DNA of 64,000 bases, taken from Luscinia megarhynchos. Taxonomy: Eukaryota; Chordata; Aves; Passeriformes; Turdidae. Position 1 is the stretch's first letter; every line of letters starts with the position of its first letter. The notes under the pieces were generated by a model, which was given only the letters and a program-made list of their open reading frames with translations, had not been told where the DNA came from and made no database searches. A program made the position numbers and the translations under genes. This document shows positions 1 through 12,320 of this stretch, piece after piece. Location: positions 6,334,420 through 6,398,419 of the forward strand of contig CM067589.1 of assembly GCA_034336665.1 (NCBI GenBank), read 5' to 3'.

Positions 1-2308
1 CAAATGTGCGCCCTCCAGGATCAGCGATGGAATCCCCCTTTCCTCCCTGGCACGTTCCTAGGGCCGTGTCGAGCCACAGTGAGGCTGTGGCAGCTTCCCT
101 GATCTGCAAGCCAGACCTTGTCCCATTTTCTTGGGGGTGTGTGTGTGTGTCCCCCAAATAACTGCCTGGAGGAGCACCACGGCAAACTGCTGGCCCAGCC
201 GCTCTGGTGGGAGCACCGTCAGCACCCCAGACCTCACAGGAGGAGTTGGGTGCCGAGGCAGGAGATGCTGCCAGAGCAGCAGGGATGTCAGGCAGGGATG
301 GCGTGGGGTTGGGGTCACTTGCCACTTGTTGGACCCCGAGGGCCGAGGGTCAGTGCTGTAGGATGGGGAGGATTTGGAAGTTTTGGTGGTTATTTTGAAT
401 TGGCGATTTGTTGGCTTTTTAAGGAAATGATGGTAGCTTTTGTTGCTATACTGTACTGAGTGCGTACTGAATATATACACTTTTTCACACAGCTGGCTGG
501 GTGTGTGTGGTTGCCTGTTTCCCATGTAGGGTGTAGTAGTGGAGGAGGTGGAGGAAAAGGAGGAAGGCAGTGTGTGACTAATCCCCTGCCTGGCTTTTGA
601 GCTGTGCAGGGAGTGGGGGTGCCTGGGACTGAGCCATTCTCCATCAGCTGCATTCAACAGCATCCTTGGGATGAAGAGATGGTTAGGTCCCTGACAAGGG
701 TTCCCTGCTAAGAATGGGATTCAAAGAGCCCCTTGGATCTCTGAAGTGGGTGACACAGCCCTACAAGAGATGTTGCCTTCAGCCCTCTGCCACTGAGGCT
801 TAAGTTGAGATTGGTTTTGCTGCAAGAAGAGGAGCAAGCAAATTTTTGTAAGTCTCCTTTTTGACACCTTTGTGGATTTTAAAATCTGTTGATTTCACTT
901 AAGCTGGACATAAAGTGTTTAAGAAACTGTTGGGGGTGGGATGAGGGAACCAGGGTTTTTGTTGACCTTTTGGCAATCTCCAAAAGTTGTCATGACATTT
1001 CAGAGTGAGGAAGAATCTGAAGCACATGGACCTGCCCCAGCTCCATTTCTCTCTCTCAGCTATCTCTGCCTTTATTTCCTGAGGTGCTTTCTCATTTGGA
1101 GCAGTTGCTTCTGTCCATGGGCCCATGGCTTCCTGATGTGGGAGCTAGATTCTGGAAAGCCAATTGTGAATCCCTTTTCATCCCCAGCTGCTGGAATTCC
1201 TGCTGCAGGGGTGCTTGGAATATCATGCTGTGCTGGAAGCTGTACTGCTGGTGGGGATGGAGGTCTAGGATTAACTCCTGGATGGGCAGAGGGGTTAGGA
1301 AGTCCTAACAAATAAAGATTGAGGTTAGGATTGATGGACAGGTGTGAGGGAGGAGCAGTGCTGAGGATGCAGCTGGGCAGGGTTGGGCTCCTTTGAAGTG
1401 ATGAGACCCTGGGCAGGGTAACATGGGGCATTATGGGTGGGATGGTGGGGAGCAATAGGTACTAGAGAAAATTCTGTGCCGTGGAGAAGCTGACATGGAG
1501 CTCCTACAACCATGCAGGAGGTGTTAAACTTAGCTGTCACCCAGCCCAACCTGGAAGAACTTGCTAAAGAGAGATTTTGTTTTTTTTTTTTCTTTATTCT
1601 GGATTACTTTGTATTTTTTCCTTCTCCTTTGCTTTTGAGAAAAGAAATCTGTAAAGTCTAGGAGAAATATTGTCTGAGAAGAGTTTGGTGAGCTGTCAGC
1701 AGTGACCAGGATTACAGGGAAATGCATATATGATTATGTGTTATCTCGTATCACAGTTAGATAATGTGAAGAATTGCTTAAGAGGACCTTGTCAATTATA
1801 TATATATATATTTGATTTTTTTTAACTCTCTGTGGTTTGTAAAATCTTTTTAGAAGCTTGGAAATAAAATTTCCTTTCCCATTTCTTTTCTTAATTTTAT
1901 TTTTTTTCCTTCCTTTTAACTGGGAGAAGCAAAATTTGTCTTTCCCTATGTCCCCAACAAGCAATGTATATAAAGCTGAAATTACACTTACCTGCCTGCT
2001 GCAGAGGAGGTTCCAAGGTGCCCAGGTGAGGGGGATGCTGTAGTGATTCCTTGTGGTTTTTGGTTGCATGACCCATGGATATGATGTCTCTGCTGCACTG
2101 GTTGTTTGGAAGTGCTGGCTGGAGCACTCCCACACACCAGGCTTCCCCTGCTTGCACCGGTCACTCGGTGCTATTTTCTCACCTCCCTCTTTTTTAGGGC
2201 TTCCCCATCCCTTCAGTAACCTAGGACTGTCCACACCCATCCCTCCCTTCCCTGGGGTCAAAACCAGCACTGTCCCCACTCGACCACTGTGCTGGGAAGG
2301 GATGTGAT
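1..2308. other. No assignable gene
   Basis: No open frame here resembles a known protein and no convincing exon chain was found. The stretch holds a short TG run near 139-151, an AATAAA near 1311 and a TA run near 1799-1811. It could be intron, UTR or intergenic sequence. Confidence 0.5.
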
Positions 2309-2450
2309 TTCATAATCACAGAATCACATAATCATGGAATTGTTTAGGTTGAGAAAGTTCTCTAAGTTCATCAAGTTCAACCATTCCCCCAGCACTGTCA
2401 AGCCTACCATTAACCCATGTCTCCAGCTGCCTCATCCACACGGCTTTTAA
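2309..2450 (-). mobile_element. CR1 LINE 3' end fragment
   Basis: Read on the plus strand, it starts with repeated AATCACAGAATCAC-type octamers followed by a diverged GGTTTGGGTTGGAAG-like block and the CCC(A/C)AGCACTG...CCATGTC stretch. This is the reverse complement of the conserved CR1 3' tail. CR1 is the dominant avian LINE and copies are usually 5' truncated, as here. The copy is diverged and therefore old. Confidence 0.7.
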
Positions 2451-5080
2451 ATTTCAGTGAGGTTTCATTTGGATTTACTGAGGCCATTTGGTTTTATCTT
2501 TGATTGGGTGAAGAGCACAGGGCAGGCACCTGCAGCAAAAAATATCAGGATGCTTTGGAGGAAGAAATTATTTTTCTCTTCTATTGTTTTTCACCCAAGA
2601 GGTGAGAGGATCTCAGGAAGGGCTGCTCCATTCAATTGCAAACAGCAGTGGAAATAACATGGAGCTACACTGCACTGCACCAAGGAAAAGGAGACTGGTG
2701 TCGCCTTCCTTATGGAGTTTCAACCCTCTAAGAGTGACCTGACCTGAATTCAGGTATGTGTTTTCTCTTCAAAGGAAACTCAGCAAAGCTTGTACTACTC
2801 ACGTGAAACAGTGAAACTCATGTGAATATCAGAATGTGGTTTATTTATTTATATTTTAATCTCAAAGAAATGTGGCCTTTGGGAAAAAGTGCAGTTTGTA
2901 GTAACCAGAGGGGCATGAAGAATGTCTGCCTTTTATCAGCTCTTCTGAACTTGAATTGAGCATGCTCATTTTGAAAGACTCATCAGAAAATTCCAGAATG
3001 GGTTAATCTGGAGAAGGATACAAAATAGCCTTGTTGTTTTAATCCCCTTTAATTTCCCTTCTGAATACCAAGGTATCAGACAGAGGGAAGGCAGCACCTC
3101 CAAGGCAGGCAACTAGGACATTGTGAATTAGCCCCTGGCAGGTGAGCTGCCCATTAGCCCACAGATCAGCCCTGGATCATGGGCTACTGTGGGGGTGTGG
3201 AAGAGAAAATGTCCCTTTTATTTTCAGAAGCAGTTAATACCACACATAAGTGCAGTACACCACACCAAGACCCCAGGTTGGGCTTCATCTGATAAACCTG
3301 AGTCAGCCCCAGGTGTTAGCACAGCCTGAGCCTCCCATTTTGTCAGCTCTGGTGCACTCACTGGGCTCTGGCAGATCTAAACTGGGTCGTGTGAACAGTG
3401 ACCTAAAGTTCCCTGTTCTGAATAAAAACAGGAGATTGGGGCAGTTTGGTGAGCTAGAGTTACAGCACACCTGATGCAGGTGTGCAGAATCCTGCCCTCA
3501 GAGGCTAAATCCTTCCATGTGATAGGTAAAAGCAAACCTAAGCTTCTTTGTACTTACTCATCTTCTGCATTGAATACTTGTAGCCATGCGCTGAAACGGT
3601 CCCAGAATCCGTGGTGTGTGGAAAGCACTCTAATACATTTGGGAGCCCTACAGCACAGACAGTGCAGAATCCAGTGTGCCACGCTCAGCCCTACCAAAGT
3701 CATGTAACAGTTTGTCTTCAAGCTATAGCTAGCACAGTGTAGAGAGGATGAAGCTGAGCTGCTCTTTGCCACTTGGATCCAACACAGTGGTGTTTGCGAA
3801 GGTCACAATTCAGTGTTAAATGTCCAGGAACACGAATGTGCTGAGGGGCTGCAGCACAACAGAAGGTCAGGGCTTTGCAGAGCCGCAGACATATCTGGGC
3901 TGTGACCAGTGGCCACTGCCTTTTTGAATCAAATTGCACTTGGCAGCTGTTTTCATTTCACCCCATGGTAAAAACTGCTACTCTGAAGACCAGTTTGTGC
4001 AAAATGAGTCACCACAAGACCTTTGTTTTCTCATTCCCAGAAGCGAGACGTAAGCCTGACTCAGAAGGTATTAATCTGCATGGGATAAAGGAGGAATCCA
4101 ACGTTCTGTGTATGCAGTGTCTGCTTAGTAAGTAATTTTGTTCAGGAATAATCAAGTATGCTGGGTGCTCCTCACTTGGGATGGTTACCAGTCAAATTAT
4201 CACATAGAGTTCATGCTTAACTGTTACCTTCTAATTCATGCAGTCAGTACACAGTTTGTAAGGCTCAATATTAACTCCAGTGAGCATGGTCCCACATATG
4301 AATCAAATTTCCAGTGATGTAAAATAACCAGTATGGTGTTAACCAGTAGCATAGGGGATATTAAGTCCCTTAAACTTTACAAAATTGTACCGTCTCATCA
4401 CAGAGTAAAAAGAATTATAATGTATTAAGCGTTATGTTTCAAGTTCATGTAATTGAGAAAATGCGTAAATCAGGCAAGAATTCAGAAAATTCATATACAA
4501 ATGCGAGCCTTAAAAGGAAGCTTAAAAGGATTTATAAAGCAAATTTGTACTGATCAGTTCTTTTGCTGAGATGCAAATGCTCCAGGTTTCTTACTGTACA
4601 GTGCAGTGAAGCCTTCAGGCTTTTTCCTAGCTTTACTTCCAAACAGCAGCTGTATTTTCTAGTTGCTTTCCATGGATTCAACTCTGTGTGTCAGCATTCG
4701 AGTCAAGCCTGCCTACGTTCTCCCCTATAAAACAAAGGAAAATCCCCACTTTGTTGATGTTGAGGGTTATGTTTCTTTTCTTGTTCCTTTTTCCCATGAG
4801 TTGCTGGGAAACGCTGACTGACGGTGCTTATGGGTACCTGAGAAAACGGTTGGCCAGGCCCAGGCAAAAAGGAGCTGGGAGGGGTCAGTTGCTCTTCTGC
4901 TGTGCGGTTTTCAGAGGACATGCTTGGAAGCTGCTGTTGCTCGGAGAAAGGAACACGCCATAACCCAGCCTGGAATGAGCCTCTGCTAGTGAGAGGTGCC
5001 ACTGACTCGGCACCTCATTAACACCTACCTCACTAAAAGAGGGCCCTAGCCCCATGTGCTTGTGTTCCTGGGAATCCTGA
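2451..5080. other. No assignable gene
   Basis: AT-rich sequence with only short chance open frames. I see no domain, exon chain or clear transposon end. Confidence 0.45.
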
Positions 5081-5082
5081 GC

Positions 5083-5225
5083 CCCCATCCCTGCCCTGAG
5101 CCCCCATCCCTGCCCTGCTCGGGCTGCCCCAGCCCCGCCGCTACTCCATCCTGCACTGGGTTTCTCTGCCCTGGGTCTCTCTACTCTGGGGTTCTCTGCC
5201 CTGGGTTTCTCTGTCCTGCAGCCCC
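5083..5225. repeat. Two small GC-rich tandem repeats
   Basis: A direct repeat of the block GAGCCCCCATCCCTGCCCT lies near 5090-5120. A degenerate array of about 15-17 bp units built on CTCTGCCCTGGGTTT follows near 5160-5220. An open frame across it is a by-product of the repeat. Confidence 0.7.
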
Positions 5226-5436
5226 ACACCCCCTGCCCTGCCAGCACATCCCGCAGTTCTGTCACTGCCCAGAGTTTTGATCCATCTCCTCCACCAGGGC
5301 TGGATTTCTGCTCATTCCTGCCATTCCAGCTCGGTGCTGCTCGGAGCCCTGCTGGGGCACCAGCACTGACCCCAGGGCATTGTGGGGCAAAGCTTCTCCT
5401 CCATTCTTCCCATCTCGGCTGTCACGGGGTCCCTGG

Positions 5437-5629
5437 GGTTGTTTGTTCTTAATTCCATAGCTGTTTTTGTTTTGTTTGCCTTGTTATACATACTAGTAAA
5501 GAACTGTTACTCCTATCCTCATATCTTCACCTGACAGCCCCTTAATTTGAAAATGATAATAATTTGGAGGGAGGGGGTTTACATTCTCCAATCCAAGGGA
5601 GCGTCCTGACTTCCTTTCAAACCAAGACA
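5437..5629 (+). mobile_element. LTR 3'-end fragment (A/B-like)
   Basis: The block matches the 3' portion of LTR families A and B elsewhere in this window: AGTAAAGAACTGTTACTCC, then AATTTGGAGGGAGGGGG, then an end in CAAACCAAGACA. The U3 part is missing, so this is a truncated remnant. Confidence 0.65.
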
Positions 5630-6775
5630 GTGGAGGCCATGGTAGTTGTTAGAGAAGGTAAATACAAGAATTTTCCCAAAAGTTCATCCCACTCCAGCTG
5701 AGAGAAAGCCCTGTGTGTGCTATTCACAAATGTAAAAGTGTTCTCTGGTCTCCTTGGCTGGAAGCTGTGGACAAGATCAAATCACTTTTATAGCTCAAAC
5801 TCACATCAGAAGAAACCTCAGAAGCAAAGAATGTCAGTGCTAAATGTGACTCCAGTTGCGCATCAACAGACCACAGGCGTCTCCACAGCTTGTGATTTTA
5901 AAGATTAAAGGAGGCCAGCTAAAAACACAACTTACTGGCCAACTGTTTCCCATTAGGTGAGGCAGTTTTGGGACATAATCAACAGAAATGCCATTGACTT
6001 CACTACTAGTTACCTTGACCTGTGGTCTTTGAATGTCATTAGCTATCAGTGTTTGGACTTTAAAAGACAACAGTAGAAGTTCAAAAAGGACTGTGCGACA
6101 TAAACACACTATTTCAGCTTTAGTTAAAGTTGGAGTATAAAAAAACAGTGAAAGGGTACTTGATACAAAACTTCTTGATGGAATTCCAAGGTCATGAGAG
6201 TCTTAATTGTTTTTCTCAGAGTCAGGATCTTTAAATGAAGAATGAAGGGTGTTTAGAATTCCTTTCTTCATCAACAAGAAAAAACTAAGTGAACTTAACA
6301 ATATGAAAAGCCATTGCCTTCTCTTAAGCTTGGAGATAGAGAATAATCACTGAGTAATTATTTTGATTGCCAATAATCTGCAGTATGTTGCTGTTCTGTT
6401 CGCTAAGGCATGACCCCTTCTGAACTTGGTTTTTCTGCCCATCTGAAGGTACAACAACTTCCTCCACATTCAAAGACTGTTTATCAAAGGCTGTAAACTG
6501 ATGTAGCCTTCATTTATACAGTTTGACTTACTGTGAGAAAGTATAAGGTGTAAATAAGATTTTCTCATTACACATAAACTGCTAAGAACTCCACTGCCTC
6601 AGTGTCTTTTTGCTTAAAATGGGAATTTTGTAATCCTTACAAAATTGGTAGCTACAATCCTACAAAGTTGGTAGCTTTTAATATGTGGAAAAACTTTTCA
6701 AGTCACTGGTTGCAAATCATGCAAAACCTGCAGAGTCCTGCTTGATTAGATTAGCTATTATTTAAAATACAGCTT
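5630..6775. other. No assignable gene
   Basis: AT-rich sequence with no recognisable gene or transposon end. Confidence 0.4.
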
Positions 6776-7421
6776 TGTCCTGGTTTGAAGTACACTTATC
6801 TGCCAATAAAGGCAGAGGCTTCTCTTTGAAATGGAAAATGTAAACCCCCCGCCCTCCAAATTATTATAAATTTGAAATTAAGGGGCTCTCAGGCAAACAT
6901 ATGGGAATTAGGAATAACAGTTCTTTACTAGGAAAATTAAAATAGAAATAAAGCATTTCAAAAAACAATCCCAACCCTGACAGAGTCAGAATCCAACCTG
7001 ACACCCCGTCAGTCAGGATGTTGGTAGCAGTCCGATCAAATGGTGGCTACAGTCCCCCTGCAGTGGCAGGTGTGGTTCAGCTGAAGCAGTGCTCCTGTAG
7101 AAGGGTGCAGCCTTCCTCCAAAAGTCCAGGGATGATGTAGAAAGTCTGGCTTTTCCCCTGGAATCCAGTAGAAAGAAGGTAAATTGCTGTCCAACAGCTC
7201 AGTTTTTATCTAGGTAGGGAATGCTTGGCTCCTCCCCTGGGTGGAGCATCTCCCAATGGGATGATGCAATTTTATCAGTCATACAGTGGGACTCAATGGC
7301 CCAGCAGCAGATGATATCTTCCTGGAGGGTGGATGGGTTGTGGAAAAAGGTTGTCTTAAAGATGGACCCCACCCAGTTTTACATTTCTGACCACATCCAC
7401 CCAATACAAGCTGAAAAAACA
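6776..7421 (-). mobile_element. Solo LTR, family A
   Basis: The reverse complement aligns along its length with the 3' LTR at 17224-17883. Shared blocks include TGTCCTGGTTTG at the left edge, AATTATTATAAATTTGAAAT, CATCTCCCAATGGGATGATG and CTCCTCCCCTGGGTGGAGC. The right edge is diverged and no target-site duplication could be confirmed. No internal retroviral sequence is attached, so it reads as a solo LTR. Confidence 0.75.
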
Positions 7422-7437
7422 GTTTTCTTTTGGATGG

Positions 7438-8146
7438 TATTGGAGGTTGGGTTTTTGTTCTTTTACTGTCCCAGTTTAAAGAATTTTTCCCATTATCATG
7501 CTAGCGGAACCTGCCGGCTAGGCCCAGGATCTTTTGAGGGCTATAGACAAAGGGGTAGGTGGGAGCTGGCTCCCGGGGGTGGGGGGGGGGTGGTGGTGGC
7601 GCTACTTGTGCATCTGGCGAGCTCAGAGGAGGAGGAACTGCCATCTGCAGCCCATGCAGCCAGAACACGGGGGACCCAGATGCTCTGTGATTGGACTGCC
7701 GTGCATCAGCCCCGCTCCAGCCTCCTACCTCTGAGGACACGGCTGACGACCAGGATGCAAACAGTGAGCGAGGAGCTGCCCCTCCACCCTGCTCCTACCT
7801 GAGACACAGCACGGCCGCTGCCGCCGCCACCCCTCCGCTCCCGCCTGTTCTCCGCAGCTCGTTTTCCACCACCGGGAACAGACACAGGCTGAGTGTGTCT
7901 GAGGCTAAAGAAGGCGCTGGAACTGAGTTATTTGTTCTTTTCTGTTGGTAATTTTAATAACTGCTGTTGTTTCTGTTTGTACATTAGATAGATTAGTAAA
8001 AAGCTGTTACTCCTACACCCTTATCTCTGCCTTGGAGTTTCTGATTCAGACAATTATAATATTTGGGAGGGAGAGGAATTAAATTCTCTATTTCAAAGAG
8101 GAGCTTCTGCCTTTATTAGCAGACACCTGTCCTTCAAACCAAGATA
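7438..8146 (+). mobile_element. Solo LTR, family B, 5-bp TSD
   Basis: This 709-bp block matches the reverse complement of 37856-38560. It is flanked by GATGG at 7433-7437 and GATGG at 8147-8151, a perfect 5-bp target-site duplication. The middle is GC-rich. The last 200 bp (AGTAAAAAGCTGTTACTCC to CTTCAAACCAAGATA) resembles the end of LTR-A, while the U3 part differs. A solo LTR arises by recombination between the two LTRs of a provirus. Confidence 0.88.
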
Positions 8147-10442
8147 GATGGATTTGTCAAATCTATAGCACTGGTAACTCTTCAATATTATATAAGAAGT
8201 AAATTTAGTCCATTCAGTAATCACCAGATGTAGTTTTTTGGCATAGTGGCTTGATGGGAGACAGTGTTTAAAAAAAAGCAGGAAGGTCTATTTAGAAGAG
8301 ACATGATCATTAATTAATTAAAATTTAATTCAAAACACAATTTTATATTCTAAGGAATGTAGCAGTGTGAGCAAGTCAGTTTTTGTCTCTGTTTGAGAAT
8401 ATTTTGTCCCGTGCTCTTATGGAAGGCGATATGCTGGAAGTGGAAAAGGCAAGTCCTGCTGTAGGAATTCCTCACTGCTGGAGCTAATGGGATAGAGCCT
8501 GTGAAAGTTCCAGCTGTAATTAGCCAGGCAGTTACTAGATATCACTGCAGCCCCAGCCAACAGAACCAGAAAAGCTCTCCTTTGACCGAACCCATGGAAG
8601 GGGAAGCTCATCCATCAGGAACAAGACTCACTCCAGGTGTTAAATTGAATTGTGTTATAGACAGAGGAACTGGACACTTGCTTCACTCGCTTGGCTTTTT
8701 CCATTGCTCCCAGCCATTGCAAGCCTTTTAAATCCTGTTTATATGTGGTGTTTTTTCCTGTAACCGGCATGTTTGAAAGAGAAACATCACTTTAGCAGCA
8801 GCATTACAATCTGCAATTTCATCATTAGCTCTTAGGTAAATGGATATGCAAAATAACAAATATCTATCAGTCGCTGGGAAAATTTCTATTTAAAATATGC
8901 ATTCTCATTTTTCTCTTCACTACATGGACAATGGATTGTAATAAGACCTGGAAGGTAAAAGAAAAGTACCTGGTTTGGCCTAAGAAGTCAAATTCACTCT
9001 CTGGAGAATATTATTGTGCTACTGTAATAAATTATTTACTATAGAGAAACTTTTCTTACCCTTGTATTTGCATTTTATTTCAACCTTTAAAAGAAATACA
9101 ACCACCCTCCTGTTGATTGAGGGTCAGGAGTCCCTGTTCTGTAACACAATTCAGCAGTGTTACATCACGAAGAGGGAGTTAATATCTTTTTAGCCAATAA
9201 TCATTATCCACAAAATTTAGTTAAATATGAAGTTTACTTTGCCTAAATAGCCATTAAAAATCAGATATGGGACAAAGAAAAATATCTCTGTAATGGAAAA
9301 TAGATAAAATACCTGTGCAATAGATAGTTTAATTACAAGATCAAAGTGAAGGTTGTGAGTAGGAACTTTGGAGGCAGTTGATTAATAATTACAAGGCAAG
9401 CATAAACTGTGTTGCACTCAGACATGGAAGTGAATGATCCCTGACTCACCAGGTAGTAGAAGTATCAATAAAAAGCAAGTTTCAGGACTACATTTAATTT
9501 TTTTTCTTTACTTCTCATTGATTCCATTAAAAACTCACTTGTTCACAGAAGATGTTCCAGGGTAGGTATTGCTGTAGCTTAGTGTACTGGAAGATTGAAG
9601 ATGATTTTGTTTTACCAGAATAATATCACATTCAGGAACAGCTGTGAGGCAAAACAGAGTTTGAAGGGTGGAAAAGGGGACACAGACTGAAAAAGCTTGT
9701 TAAACTACAGACACTGCTGAAAACATATTTTTTTAAATCAGTAATACCAGCACCTCTTTAAAATTCCTGTCTGGAATGCAAGGCAAAAAAAAAAAAAAAA
9801 AAAAAAAAATTAAAATTACGGATATGTTTTAGCAGGTTACAAGGAGTCCCAACATCCTTCTGAACTCAGCAGGAATGGGCACCTAAAAATTCAATGGCTT
9901 AATGTGGTTGTAGATCTTGAACCCTGAGAGAAGAAACAACCCAGGAAGTTTCCTTAAAGGATGAGACTTCAGCTGGCCTTTGCTCAGACACTGAACCTGG
10001 TGTGGAAAACAACTTGGGGATCCTCCTCTGTTTGATACAGCCCTGCGCCTTGACATCACAGCTGTATGAATAAATGCTAGAAGCTCTAACCTGCAGAATC
10101 CAAAATCATCTTGCTAGTAAAAGCAGAGTATTTTGATACAGAAAATGCAAGAAATTAGAAATTTTAGTTTGTCATTGCACCTTAAAAAGTAATCCAGCTC
10201 CTTGCCCTTGTTTGCATATGTCAACGCCTCACTGTTAGCAATGCTCTGGTAAACAGGGTGAGTACGTCGAAACTCTTGATCAGCTCAAAGGAAAGAACAG
10301 TGACTCTGTTAGAATTAGATGAGAACAAAAGCCTTAATAAATGAAAAACGTCTTCAGGGAGATGCCAGCATTCTTTCTAGATGTTCCAGAAAAAGCTTGT
10401 AAGAAGTGCTGGTACAAGCAATTTCTCATCTTATTGATCAGG
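8147..10442. other. No assignable gene; poly-A run
   Basis: AT-rich sequence without a convincing exon. A run of 25 A lies at 9785-9809. No SINE or LINE head could be recognised next to it. Confidence 0.45.
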
Positions 10443-10781
10443 TGTAACAAACTGTGACTCCCTCCTAGCTATTTTACTCAGAGGGAGCCAGAGTTGTTAC
10501 ATTAGATAAATGAAGGAATCCAAAAGAGGCTCTTTGTCTTTCTCAGGGTTCGTTTATTGCATGGTGGTCTCAGGAACAAAGAGGGTTAGGGTCTCAGCTA
10601 ACGGTCTTTTCTAGGAAAGGGTCTGGGAGCGGAACTGGCTTTCTGCCAATAGGATAGGGACACGAGCTTAGGGTAACAGGAGAGATGAGGGGGAAAGAGA
10701 CCCCTATGGCTTTCTGCCAATAGGATAGGGACCTGGGAAGGGTTAAAGCATTCCTTCTACCCCTGGTGTTGGGTTACAACA
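10443..10781 (-). mobile_element. Solo LTR, family F, 6-bp TSD
   Basis: The 339-bp block is the reverse complement of the LTR at 30216-30569 (shared TGGCTTTCTGCCAATAGGAT, AACGGTCTTTTCTAGGAAAG, and ends TGTAAC...GTTACAACA). It is flanked by ATCAGG at 10437-10442 and ATCAGG at 10782-10787. A 6-bp duplication fits class II (ERVK-like or alpharetrovirus-like) integrases, and this assignment rests on TSD length only. Confidence 0.88.
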
Positions 10782-10954
10782 ATCAGGGAATGGCCAGCAC
10801 ATAAAACACGTAACCAATTGAATTTTACTGCAGCAAACTTTTAAAGAATTAAAGAATTAAAGGACAAAAGCCCAATAGCCAGAATTTGTGCCTGGTGGGG
10901 AGTTTATTTTTTCTTGTCATTGTTTATTTTGTGGAGAACTTCAGTTAAATATAC

Positions 10955-12320
10955 TGTCACGATGTCACTTGGGTTTTACCAATTTTAATATATTTAATTT
11001 CTTTTAGAGATAGGATTTAGGAGTAGAGACAACACAGGCTTAAAACTTAAAAGGATATAAGAAGAGATTTATTAATAACACAAAAAGAATTCAGAATAAG
11101 ATTTTTAGATTATTCCCTCCTCCCTTCATTCCACATTCCTTAACAACAACACACAGAGAAAACTTCAGTCAGTTATCTACTTAAATAATCATTTCAGTTC
11201 ACTTTAGAGAGTAAAGTTCCCTTTTTGATTTAGGCTTAAGGGATGTCCTCACTTTCACAGTCTGCATCTGCCCGGACCTACAAAACTATGAATTTCCTCC
11301 CATTTTCACAGTCCTTTCAGAGCTGTGCTATGGGTTATGATGCACACATGGGTACTACTTTTAAAGGCAGGCTGCTGAAAAACAAAATTCGCCTCATCTC
11401 CTTCTCTATCAAATGTCTCTGTTCATATTCCAGTCCCAAAACAGAGAGTTCCATTTCCCCGAGGCAAAAAGTGTTCTTCTCAAGTGCACAAACCTCCCCA
11501 AGTATATTTCACAGTTTAAAGAATTTTTATTCTAGTCACCGTCCCCTTAGCCCACAAAAAAAGGTTTTCAGCTAATTATCAGTTGCATCTTTTCAATCTC
11601 TTCCCATCAGGAATTTTATCTTCATTCCGCTGACTTCTGTGGACTCCATTCTTTATTTCTTCTCATGCAGGGGAGCTCAGGAGATCGAGAATCTTATCCA
11701 GGCATGAAAAGAGTTAAAATTGTATCCAGATCGTGAAGAAGCCACGCGGGCAGCTGGAGGCCTCTTCTTGCAGAACGGGGTGGCTGGGGGAAGGGAGAGC
11801 CTTTGGTGGCTCCCTCATCCCCCCACTCGGCCATGCCACATGGAGAGGAGAGCTGAGCCGAGCTGAGCCAAGCCAAGCAAAGAGCTGGGGGCCACCAGAG
11901 CCAGGGCAGGGGCCAGGGCCGTGCCAGGGTCCTGCCGGGGCCATGCCGGAGCCATGCAGCCGGGGTCCATGCGGCCGAACCACAGCCGGGATTGGGCCAG
12001 GGGCTCCCCGCAGAGCCGGTGCCGGGCCAGGCCCAAGGCCAAGCCCGGAGCCGGGCCGGGGCCCCGGCCAGAGACCAACCCCCTCCAGAGGCCAGAAGTC
12101 AAAAGAGGGTTGGTTGACTTAATCCAATGTGATTCGTGAAAGTGAAATAACTTTTTAATTGGTTTCCCGAGCTGTCCACTACTAAATCAGCTCTCTGATT
12201 GTTCCCCACAGCTCACAGGGGAAGCCCCCAGACACGGGACAGCCCTCCTACTCCCCAGCCTCGTGTTGCTTTCCCTCAGGCAGCTCCACCCCTCGCCCCC
12301 CTCCATGTGCAACTAGCACA
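10955..12320 (-). mobile_element. Solo LTR, family C copy 1, 5-bp TSD
   Basis: This 1366-bp element is flanked by TATAC at 10950-10954 and TATAC at 12321-12325. It begins TGTCACGATG and ends CTAGCACA. It aligns with the element at 43439-44441 and, inverted, with 31172-34554. An AATAAA on the minus strand lies near 11072. Its U3 carries a GC-rich block (about 11880-12075) of irregular short direct repeats, the counterpart of the huge minisatellite in the 31-kb copy. Confidence 0.9.
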
